This document shows positions 35,096 through 43,972 of a stretch of 64,000 nt of DNA, piece by piece. The DNA is from Steinernema hermaphroditum (lineage: Eukaryota; Nematoda; Chromadorea; Rhabditida; Steinernematidae). Position numbers and translations under genes: made by a program. Each line of letters opens with the position of its first letter. Within the stretch, counting starts at the first letter, position 1. The stretch lies in the NCBI GenBank assembly GCA_030435675.1, contig CM059622.1, forward strand, positions 15,004,001-15,068,000, read 5' to 3'. The notes beneath the pieces were generated by a model, which did not search any database, had not been told where the DNA came from, and saw only the letters and a list, made by a program, of their open reading frames with translations.

Positions 35096-35968
35096 TTCAG
35101 TCTCCGTTCCTCCATCGAAGATATTTCCCTCACAGTTTGAGTGACAAATTCAGATACAGCGTGAACTGTTCACGCATACACAGTGGCGTCCATGTAAATA
35201 GGCGCACCCCTTGGGTAAAGTTAGAATCGCCTTCAAACTTGCGGCAGAAACGCTGGGCCTGCTAAGCTCAGGATTTATCGGGCACCAAATTGTCATTAAT
35301 TATTTACCATACGGGACCCATCATGTCGACAGGAGATGTACTACATTCGGTCGGCTCAGATTTTGGTTATTCCGCCTACTCTAGACGACGGACGGTGGAT
35401 TCGGCCGTAAAAACAGCAATTTGGCCCTGATTCGGGTCACTAGTCGACGTTCTTCTTGCCGAAAGCCACCTGGATTTGTCAGCTTCTTCTGGACAGGGCT
35501 GATTTATAAATAACTTTTGAATAGTAAGTATTTAATAAATGAATAGATGACCACAGTACTAAAGGCATTACGGGACTCTATTATCAAACAGTTGCCGGAA
35601 TGGTGAAACTGTTTGATAATGAAGCCCATTTCGGTGTCTTTGTATGTAGTAGATGTAGATGTAGTAGCTATAACTGATCTGGAAAAGTGAAAAGTGGCTA
35701 GTTGGTTGACCTTGAAGCAGTTCCTTGTCAGTAGAGATCGTCTAAAATCACTCTAGATTCACACATACAGACGCCCGAAATATCAGGCTGGCGACATTGA
35801 CACAGGTCAAAGATTCAGCCACCGATCGGCAGCCAAGAAAAAGATCAATTATCGAAGATCCGTGTCACTTTCGACACTCAAAAAGTCGATGGCGACAATT
35901 AGTGTGACATGTCGTGGTCACACCTCTCACCTCAAAGCCACCCCAACGTAATCACTTAATCCCGATCG
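35096..35968. other. Intergenic, nothing recognised
   Basis: No conserved exon or repeat that I can support. A short inverted pair AAACAGTTGCCGG / GGTGAAACTGTTTGATAAT lies near 35,586-35,620. Confidence 0.4.
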
Positions 35969-36386
35969 ATGCGTCCTTCTCACATTGCCGTCATTCTTAT
36001 GGCGGTCTCCGTTCCCCTCCTTGGCGCCATCAGATGCAACAAAGGCGAATACGGCTACTTCTCGTCTGTGGACTGTCCCAATCAGCGATTCTGCGTGCAT
36101 GTCGACGATAACGGCTACACTTATGCGGACTGCGGAAGTTCGACGAATCCAGGCATCAGGACGATCGTCAAATTGGTGGATAAGGGAGTGAGACAAGGGG
36201 AGTGTACGGTAGGTTGGACTATGTGGCATATGGATGTGTAGCGTAGAGATATTTCAGGGAATAATCACAAAACGAGATCATAACTACGGGTTCTCTTGCT
36301 GCGATACGGATTACTGTAATTTGTCGGCAAGCATAGGAAATATCTCAGCTGCTTTGATATTTGTTTTTGTCGTGATATTATTGTGA
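35969..36386 (+). CDS. Ly6/three-finger-like GPI-anchored protein
   Basis: Two exons (35,969-36,208 and 36,258-36,386) with a 49-nt intron give 122 residues. Signal peptide MRPSHIAVILMAVSVPLLGA, then a Cys-rich domain: CNKGEYGYFSSVDC, FCVHVDD, ADCGSS, GECT and the Ly6-type terminal box CCDTDYCN. It ends in a hydrophobic tail (ISAALIFVFVVILL) with small residues before it, as for GPI attachment. In nematodes, proteins of this build modify receptors at the neuronal or epithelial surface; the partner is unknown. Confidence 0.8.
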
Positions 36387-36783
36387 TGAAAACATCTTCT
36401 CAATCATTCTAGGATAAGACAACAACAGTAAATATTGCGACCGAAAAGAGGATCGTTCTGGAAGTAGTCACTTCACTGACAAGGGAACATTTAAAGGTGC
36501 TCCCAGTCGATTCGACTGAAATTTGGCATAGAACTACTACTACCTGGGTATATTAACTGCTATGGGCACTCTACGCAAACTAAAAAGGCCTGTCTCACGG
36601 AGGACATACCCGTTTCTCACCGGCAATTCCCTAGTCACCCAATATATACTTAAACTCAAGGTTTTGTTTTTATCCGCTTCGTTTCGCTTTGCGCTACTAC
36701 GCGGAAAAGCGCATTTCAGCTTCGCCCCTCCTCAATTGGCGAAGCTCCTAACCCGTAGCCTCCTCCTATTCACCTATAGCTAA
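36387..36783. other. Downstream spacer with a short MITE-like fragment
   Basis: About 36,465-36,530 carries CACTGACAAGGGAACATTTAAA and ACTGAAATTTGGCAT, related to the left end of the element at 43,565. No gene seen. Confidence 0.4.
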
Positions 36784-37213
36784 AGGCCCATTTATACTCT
36801 GCGCGACACAAAACGCCCTTTTTGGTGTCGCTTAGCTTGTCTACGTGTGCCTATTTACGCAAAACCAAATAAAACTGCATAGCCATGATGCATTTGGATC
36901 AGGCTATCCAACCATCATCAGAAAAAAATTTTAGGTTAACTTTACGTACGCTAACTTAACTGTCGCTTAGCTTCAACTTGACTGTCGCGCAGCTGTGTCG
37001 CCGCGCTGCGCGACAGTCAAGTTGAAGCTAAGCGACAGTTAGGCTAACCTACATGGCATGTTCCAAAAATTTTTTCCGGTGATGGCTGGATAGCCCGATC
37101 CAAAAGCATCACGACTGTGCTGTTTTATTTGGTTTTGCGTAAATAGTCACACGTGGACAAGCTAAGCGACACCAAAAAGGGCTTTTTGTGTCGCGCAGAG
37201 TATAAATGGGCCT
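36784..37213. mobile_element. 430-bp inverted-repeat MITE, PIF/Harbinger-like
   Basis: The whole element folds back. Ends are AGGCCCATTTATACTCTGCG and its complement, flanked by TAA on both sides (36,781-36,783 and 37,214-37,216). The arms meet near 36,995 around GCGCAGCTGTGTCGCCGCGC. A 3-bp TAA/TTA duplication is the PIF/Harbinger signature. It has no coding capacity. Confidence 0.85.
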
Positions 37214-37813
37214 TAACAGAGGCAAATTAGCCTCCAAATACGGTCGTCGGTCGTCTATTTTCACTTCTGCGATCTCATATCTATCTCGCAGTGCTCACTA
37301 TCTCCCTGCAAAACGACTACTCTTCAAACAGAAAGACGACTGCCGTCTGCTTTCTCGGCTCTTACTATGCTATTTACCGTACCCTTGTCCGGCCAGTCGC
37401 GCCGAGACCCATCGCCGGTTTGAGCGATTGGCTGTGTTGACTCAGAGATCGAGGCGGCGTCTTCTGAGCTTCTAGGGGACAGGGGCGCCCAAAGACATCG
37501 GGAACTGAGATCTGTACGGTGCAGTCATAGGGTTTTGGCACCTCGAGATGGAGAAATGCTAAGTGATATGCAGATTACTTACGGTAGTAATTGTGTGATA
37601 GATAGTGACTCCATGCGCTCATTTCTACTTTAAAGAAAAGAGGACCAAATGTTGAAAAAATGACCCTTGTATTGCCAAAAAGTTCGACTACCCGAGGCCG
37701 TATGTTTCCAAGTTGACCCTCACAATGCCTTTTCACTTTAAGCTGAGTGATTCTTGTTTGAATGTTTGAAATGTTTGAAGTTAGGGGAAGGAGCGATTGG
37801 GTCGATTATAATA
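37214..37813. other. Spacer with mariner internal relic
   Basis: About 37,530-37,760 matches internal mariner sequence seen at 46,540-46,960 (GGCACCTCGAGATGG, CATTTCTACTTTAA, ACCAAATGTTGAAAAAATG). Around 37,220-37,480 there is an open frame with no recognisable features. Confidence 0.45.
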
Positions 37814-39079
37814 TTGGGTTGATCCATGAAAAATGGCCGATGTCGTAAACACCGTTTAATTTCGCAATGTTTACTCCTAGAGCAGAATCGATGACTGCTT
37901 TGTGGCCGTCAGTTGTCCCCTCACCCGAGCTATGTGTTGTCGTCTCTCTCTAGTGTTTCTAATATTTTTGCTGAATTATTTTGTCTTGACCGCCGACTCC
38001 CACCTCGACATCTGAGGCACGTTATTTTGTATGAGTACTTGAAAGGCACTACTGCCCGTCAGGCGTCGACTGGCATCAACCAGGTTTATGGGGAGGACTC
38101 AACTTCTGAAAGAACATGTTCGCGTTGGTTTCTCAAATTTCGAAATGGGGACAAATCACTGGAAGATGAACCAGGTCGCGGACCAGGACACCAGCTCAAT
38201 GATGCCGATCTACTGAAGCGTGACGACAACCGAAGATACACGTATACACGAAGACAACCGCCAGTCAACACGCGAATTAGCAGAGCAGTTGAACGTCGCC
38301 CAGAATACAGTATCATGTCACCTTTAAACCGTAGCTTTAAACCGAAATTGGGAGCATGGGTTCCCCACGACCTTTCCGACAGCCAGAAAGATCAGCGATC
38401 GGCCATCGCCTCGTCTCTTCTGTCCCGTCACCAGAGAAAATCGTTCTTGACCCACCTCGTGACTGGCGATGAAAAGTGGTTCCGGAGAAAGCGTCAGTGG
38501 GTGGGACCTGGAGAGAAGCCCGAACCTGAACCGAAGCCGGAACTCCATCAAAAAAAGTTAATGCTCTGCGTATGGTGGGATATGTCCGGCATCATCTACT
38601 GGGAAGTGCTGGATAGAGGCGCCCCGCTCACAGCTTCTGTTTACGCCGAACAGCTGGAAAAAGTCGCAACGGCACTACGAAACAAAAGACCAAATATGAA
38701 AAAAGTCATCTTGCTCCACGACAACGCCAGACCGCACGTTGCAAGATTAATCCGTAATAAATTGCACGATTTAGGCTGGGAAGTTTTGGCACACCCAGCT
38801 TATAGTCCAGACCTCGCTCCATCCGATTACCACTTGTTCCGGGCAATGTCCAACGACCTCGTCCAGAAACACTTCGACTCCGACGAAGAGGTCAAAAACT
38901 GGATCCAAACGTTTTTCGACTCTAAACCCCGGATTTTCTACGAGCGCGGCATCCGGCTCCTGCCTGAAAAATGGGCACAAGTTGTTCATTCAAACGGTGC
39001 ATACCTCGAGTAATATGCATGCACATATGTTAATAAACTGTTACATAAAAAATCGGCCATTTTACATGGACCAACCCAA
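37814..39079 (+). mobile_element. Mariner transposon with degenerate transposase
   Basis: 1,266 bp, flanked by TA on both sides (37,812-37,813 and 39,080-39,081). Ends TTGGGTTGATCCATGAAAAA and, reversed, TTGGGTTGGTCCATGTAAAA. Encodes a mariner transposase of the DD34D group on the plus strand. It lies against the 3' end of the minus-strand F-box-like family 2 pseudogene. Confidence 0.93.
37913..39013 (+). pseudogene. Mariner transposase, frame-disturbed
   Basis: Open for 366 codons, but the 5' end has no ATG in this frame (it opens at TTG) and the next in-frame ATG is around 38,313. Recognisable parts: HLRHVILYEYLKG, WVPHDLSDSQK, the catalytic Asp residues in VTGDEKW and LLHDNARPH, and the third in YSPDLAPSDYHLF, 34 residues after the second. 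The helix-turn-helix region around 38,235-38,325 reads in the wrong frame: a base gain is offset later by a loss, so the stop-free frame hides a scrambled DNA-binding segment. Probably not functional. Confidence 0.85.
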
Positions 39080-39729
39080 TAAAAGTCAACATAGATAGCA
39101 ATGAGGATAAGCGTCCGACTCTCTTTAACTTAACCGTCACGACATCTCGCTTAAAAGTTCCATCGTTCTCTTTGAAACCGAATTTGATGAACATGTCGGT
39201 GAGATCGTCTTCTGAGAAGTTTGTCGTTTTTAGGTAATATTCTTTTCTGCCGTCTCGTCGTTTGCTCCCTTCTAAAACCTTCGCGATGAGTTTCTCGAAT
39301 TTTCGTTTGTCAAACATAATTTCCGTTGGGAGAAAAGCATTAAAATGGGTGAGCTGATGTTGGCACAGAAGCTCTTCGATCCACTCGCTTGAACTTGCCG
39401 GCCATCCCTCGCGTAAAGTCAGACTCTTCAAGACGCCCTTCTCTTTATGGCGCAAAACGATACTCGTGGATATATCCGAAACGTACTCGAGTTCAAGAGA
39501 TGTGAAGAGGCGGTTGGCAGCGTAAATTTTCTCCAAAATGTTTGTGTAGGCAGGTTGCGACAGATCGTAGATTTCCAGGGACGAATCGTCGTCGTAGGCG
39601 ATGTAGGGAAGCGCCCTGTCGAAAAGCTCCTCAACTTGCTCATCTGAACGCGAACGCAAAGTGACGCGAGTGATTCTAGAGTAGGAATTTCTAGTGACTC
39701 TTTCCAAGACTTCTTCAATTATAGCAGTA

Positions 39730-41040
39730 CAGGGTGTCCCAAAAGTTCGGATAAATGAAAAAACAGTTATATCTCAAGCCCCACAGAATCAAACTCAACG
39801 GTTTTATGCTCTAAATACTCGTACACTACTGCCGAACCATAATATCACAACACTTGTTCGAAATGTCCTCCCTTCGCGGCGATACAGGCTTGAAGACGCG
39901 TTGGGACGATGCGCGTGGTCAGTTCAGGGTTCATTTCCTTCCAAGCTTTCTTCAGTGCGCGTTTCAAGGCTTCGATGGTTTCGCATCGGATTCCCGAGAC
40001 CTTGTTCTCTAGGATCGACCACACAGAGAAATCCAGAGGATTGAGATCAGGGGAATGGGGCGGCCAAATGTTCTTGTCCCAGACGGACGGAGCAGACGCC
40101 GGAAACCATTTCACTGGGTCATGGAGCCATTTCAAGGTCGTCTTCGCACTGTGGGCTGGCGCACCGTCCTGCTGGTACGTCCACTGGATTCCGTAAGTGT
40201 TCTTCTTCGCCCAGGGCTTCACCACGCCTTCGAGAACTTTCCTCTGGTAGGATTCAGCGTTCAAACGTTCCTTCTGGTCGAAAAAATGGAGCTTCGTGTT
40301 TCCCAGCGCTGATATTCCAGCCCAAACCATCACAGATTTGGGGAAATGGCTTTTTTGGACGTTAACGGTCTTCTGCGAGCCTTTCTTCAGCCATTCGCGA
40401 TGATTCTGACTATTCCAGAGCGATTCCACAGTGAAAATCTTCTCATCGGAGAACAGGATCAGCCGATGCTTGCCATCTGCAACCAAGCGCTTCATTTCTC
40501 GACATTTTTCTAACCTTTTGGCCTTCATGTCGTTCGTGAGGAGCTGTCCTTTGGCCTCCTTGTAGGGAAACAGCTGCAGATCGTTCTTCAGCATTCGGTG
40601 GACGGAGGATTTGCCGATTCCGTGCGATTTGGCGAGCTTTCTTGTTGAACGACCCGGATTTCGCTGAAGTTTGTCTTTGATCGCTTTTCTGATCACTGCG
40701 GTCCTTGCTGTCTTCCGTCTTCCGCTTCGAGGCTTGTCCTTGAGGTCCCCTGTCGCTTGGTATCGGTCAATGATACGCTTGACGGTCGTCGGATACAATT
40801 CCAGCCTCTTCACAATCTCCGGATTCTTCTTTCCCAGCTTGTAAAGGTCGATCACAGCGCTACGGGTTTCTTCTTTGCTCATTTTCTCCTGGAATATCAG
40901 CTCAATAACAGAAAATATCAGCATTTTCTAGTCCAGAATAACGCGTAGAACACGAATATATCAAGAAACACAAAAAACAACGCAAAAAATCAACAAAAAA
41001 ATCACAGAGAAAAAATTATCCGAACTTTTGGGACACCCTG
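39730..41040 (-). mobile_element. Tc1/mariner-superfamily transposon, apparently intact
   Basis: 1,311 bp with matching ends CAGGGTGTCCCAAAAGTTCG on both sides (at least 24 bp identical), flanked by TA (39,728-39,729 and 41,041-41,042). It carries one long transposase frame on the minus strand. Perfect ends, an uninterrupted frame and a clean TA duplication suggest recent activity. Confidence 0.93.
39845..40882 (-). CDS. Tc1/mariner-superfamily transposase
   Basis: Cut-and-paste transposase, 345 residues from MSKEETRSAVIDLYK (ATG 40,882; the frame opens further up at 40,924). N-terminal double helix-turn-helix: VIDLYKLGKKNPEIVKRL and RSTRKLAKSHGIGKSSVHRM, with GRRK between them. The catalytic domain has LILFSDEKIF, YQQDGAPAHSA and WPPHSPDLNPLDFSVW. 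Counting to the last Asp gives a D2-D3 spacing of 44 residues, longer than the 34-41 I know for Tc1, mariner, maT and DD41D types. The extra length is a Trp/Pro-rich insert (HDPVKWFPASAPSVWDKN). No internal stop. Confidence 0.9.
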   Translation of the reverse strand: MSKEETRSAVIDLYKLGKKNPEIVKRLELYPTTVKRIIDRYQATGDLKDKPRSGRRKTARTAVIRKAIKDKLQRNPGRSTRKLAKSHGIGKSSVHRMLKNDLQLFPYKEAKGQLLTNDMKAKRLEKCREMKRLVADGKHRLILFSDEKIFTVESLWNSQNHREWLKKGSQKTVNVQKSHFPKSVMVWAGISALGNTKLHFFDQKERLNAESYQRKVLEGVVKPWAKKNTYGIQWTYQQDGAPAHSAKTTLKWLHDPVKWFPASAPSVWDKNIWPPHSPDLNPLDFSVWSILENKVSGIRCETIEALKRALKKAWKEMNPELTTRIVPTRLQACIAAKGGHFEQVL

Positions 41041-41203
41041 TATATCTATCCACGAAAATTCCATAATTCACTTGCCTGGTCAGATGGTAGCTCGCCCATA
41101 TCGCCCACACTCCTTGGCAAATCTCTTCCCCGATAGCACGTAAGGTGCTTCTACCGAGAAGATGGAACACGCATTGACAGAACTCGATCGGAACCGTGTT
41201 CAT

Positions 41204-41440
41204 GGCTGATGACGTATGATAGGATCCTGTTCTACACAGGACAGCGTGCATTGAATAAATGTGCCATTTCCGAATTCTGCAATGCTAAATGTGTGAACAT
41301 ATTGACGCATTTTTGATTTCTGAGACGAATAGATTGTATCCAACTTCCGCTTCCAAGACTAGCGCCGGAAGCTAAAAATAAAATAGATGTTACGCAGGTA
41401 TCTGTGGGGAATGAGATCTTACGTGGGGCAAGAAGAGCGC
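41204..41440 (-). pseudogene. Fragment H of the secreted Ser/Leu/Gly family
   Basis: About 41,345-41,440 shows, on the minus strand, the exon-1 end (complement of TGGGGCAAGAAGAGCGC), the 46-nt-type intron (GAGATCTTACG) and a mutated exon 2 (complement of GCGCCGGAAGC). The rest of exon 1 is absent: the direct-repeat element begins exactly here. The copy is dead. The remainder of this interval is spacer. Confidence 0.65.
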
Positions 41441-42230
41441 GCTCTTGCGACGAACTTAGGCCGTTGAGTTCTGCTGGGAGACGAAAGTTCTTTTACAAAC
41501 TTTATCTTGCACAGAAGAACGGTAGAATGATACAATGGTATACAGGAAGCACGACAAGTCGCTTTTAAGCGCGCGACATTGGGGCGGAGCTTACAAACAA
41601 AAGGAAGGGAGGAGCTTAAGCTGGTGAACAGGGGGACAGGACCAAAAACAGAGGGGATTTTGGTCACTCCCGGCGGGGGAGGAAGAGGGACGAAGGGGAG
41701 AGAACAGGTGTAGATGGCAATGATGGAAGAAGCGATTACAATTAAGGCAGGTAGAAAGTCACAGGGACGTCAATAGGCAACGAAATTGACGAAATGCATC
41801 GTAGCCGTTAGTCGCGGTACGGTTTGCGGCGGGAAGTCGATCGTTCTTCCGTCGAAGTTGTTGGTGGTTCATGCGGAAAAATAATCTCCAAGCGTTCTTT
41901 TGTTTTGCTGGCGGCTCTTCTCTCTCAGAACGCCAATCAAAACAATTTCGCTTGTTCCCACGCCGATGCACAATGTGCTGACTCAGTGCAGAGACTGGTC
42001 GGGCTCTTGCGACGAACTTAGGCCGCTGGGTTCTGCCGGGAGACGAAAGTTCTTTTACAAACTTTATCTTGCACAGAAGAACGGTAGAATGATACAATGG
42101 TATACAGGAAGCACGACAAGTCGCTTTTAAGCGCGCGACATTGGGGCGGAGCTTACAAACAAAAGGGAGGGAGGAGCTTGAGCTGGTGAACAGGGAGACA
42201 GGACCAAAAACAGAGGGGATTTTGGTCACT
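41441..42230. mobile_element. TRIM-like element with 228-bp direct terminal repeats
   Basis: Repeats at 41,441-41,668 and 42,003-42,230 are nearly identical (a handful of substitutions, no indels), starting GCTCTTGCGACGAACTTAGG and ending GATTTTGGTCACT. The 334-bp interior has no coding capacity. If trimmed slightly the repeats begin TG and end CA, as LTRs do. No clear target duplication is visible, so it could also be a local tandem duplication. Confidence 0.65.
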
Positions 42231-42510
42231 GGCTCCGCTGAAATACCGATGGGTGCTTTCTAGAGATGTGTTCTGATGGATCGTGATCCGAATACCAGAT
42301 GTTCTTCAAGTGGGTCATTTGGGAATCGCTTTCTAGTAAAACATATAAGGACGAACAAGCATTGCGATCGGAACGAAGATCGTTATGGAAACACTCGCTC
42401 TCTTCAATGAGAGCGGCTTTAGGAGTGCATTCGAAAGGATTATTTATCACTTGAAATCTGTCACAACATTAGCACAGAAGTCAAACAAATCTCCACTTCA
42501 AATCCGTTGA

Positions 42511-43972
42511 TTACCGCTCGTTACGTTCGTAAGGCGCCTCGCACATAACTGGGAGTTCATAGTCTGTTGTGGTGGTAGTGGAATCCGTTGTGGTTGTTGT
42601 TTCTGTAGTCTCTCCACAGTTAGGATCACCGTCTTTTTCGCACGGCTGGATATCTGGTGTGGTTGTGGTTTCTGTAGTTTCTGTAGTCTCGGCACACGTA
42701 GGATCGGCTTTTTCACACGGCTTATCCTAAATGTACAGTATTTAAAGGCTAAAGAGGTTAGCATAGTTCATCTTACGTCCTTAATAGATGGTGTAGTCGT
42801 CGTTTCTGAGCTCTCCACACACTTAGGATCGTCTTTTTCACATGGCTTAATATCTGGTGTGGTTGTGGTTTCTGTAGTTTCTGTAGTCTCGGCACACGTA
42901 GGATCGGCTTTTTCACACGGCTTATTCTAAATGTACAGCATTTTAAAGCTAAACAGCTCAATATACGCCATCCCACGTTTTTCTGGAGATTATCACAGAT
43001 CGTCTTGTGCTCCTCACATTTCTCTTTTACTATATTCGAGATGAGATCATCAACTGAAAGCCGGCCGTTAGGGGAGCCCATTTCGCTTATCTTACCAGTG
43101 ACGTATGTACTATCACAGGTTTCAGCTCCTCTAAGATCCGCAACAAAATATCTAAACCCGTTGTCTGTCTTGTCCTTGACAGCCGAGATCGACGTGATTG
43201 GGTTGCATACAGCGTTTTCAACATTGTATGCTACAGCGACCGCATTCCTTTCAAGAGCCACCTCGCCGCATTCGTCGACCGTTTTAGCCTTTAGGCTTTC
43301 CTTTTTACCATCCACGATCGCGTGTACTTCTGTGTATTTGAAAGTGGAGCCGAAAGTGACCTAGAAATGGACTAAAACAATCCAGCTCTCTTCCATCTTG
43401 ATGGAAATATCAGTTCACAGATTGTTTCTAAACCCGGTTTTAGATTAGATTTTAGATTACCTAGTTTTAGGTTACCCAAAATCGATGCCCATATCAGAGA
43501 ACTAACTCTATGTGAAGACACATTGGAATAATACAACAGTTACCTCGAAAAATGACACCAAGTATCTCACTGACAAGGAAAGTTTCCAAACTGTCCCACG
43601 CCGATCCGGCTGAAATTTGGCTTGGAGATTAACATGTCAGAGTGTAGCAGAACCTGATAGGTTTCATCGGTGAATGGCGGGTTTAAGCTACATTTCATAG
43701 TGGATTTTCTCCTCTGTACTTGCAAGGTCCTAACACGATGTCCCTGAAGCCACAAAAGATACGGTGTTCTTATGAGTTTTATGACCTTTTCTTTGAGGTT
43801 TTGTGAGGCCATTCACCGCTGAAACCTATGATATCTTCCACGGCAAATTTCACCCGAATCGGCGTGGGACAGTTAGGACCTTTCCTTGTGAGTTAGGCTA
43901 ACTGAACAGACAATAGTTAGAAGTTGAACTTACAGTTGGAAAAATCAGTAAACCGAACAACAACAACGCCAT
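42511..43972 (-). CDS. Secreted protein with Cys domain and Thr-rich repeats
   Basis: Four exons: 43,972-43,934 (signal MALLLFGLLIFPT), about 43,361-42,980, about 42,931-42,778 and about 42,728-42,511. The second exon encodes a domain starting KYTEVHAIVDGKKESLKAKT with DECGEVALERNAVAVAYN and AVCNPITSIS, resembling PAN_3-type nematode domains, then EKCEEHKTICDN. The last two exons encode short Cys units (KPCEKADPTC, KPCEKDDPKC, QPCEKDGDPNC) separated by Thr-rich stretches (ETTETTETTTTPD), likely O-glycosylated. Ends CEAPYERNER. An extracellular mucin-like or cuticle-associated product is likely; function unknown. Confidence 0.72.
43565..43895. mobile_element. Inverted-repeat MITE in intron 1 of the Thr-rich gene
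   Basis: Left arm CTCACTGACAAGGAAAG followed by CTGTCCCACGCCGATCC and CTGAAATTTGGC. The right arm has the complements (GGCAAATTTCACCCGAATCG, GCGTGGGACAG, CCTTTCCTTGTGAG). About 330 bp, no coding capacity. A related fragment is near 36,465. Confidence 0.65.

Larger units (their letters stand above)
39030..41203 (-). pseudogene. F-box-like family 2 gene (copy 1) split by a transposon
   Basis: The 5' part lies at 41,203-41,041 (MNTVPIEFCQCVFHLLGRST to FVDRY). The rest continues at 39,729-39,082 (AIIEEVLERVTRNSYSRI to RVGRLSSLLSMLTF) and its natural end was replaced by mariner terminal sequence. A Tc1/mariner-superfamily element sits between the halves at a TA. Removing it and one TA joins the two parts in the same frame. 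The N-terminus matches copies 2 and 3 (M..VPxxFC / MDYISPDFCD). As it stands the gene cannot be translated through without losing the element. Confidence 0.75.
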
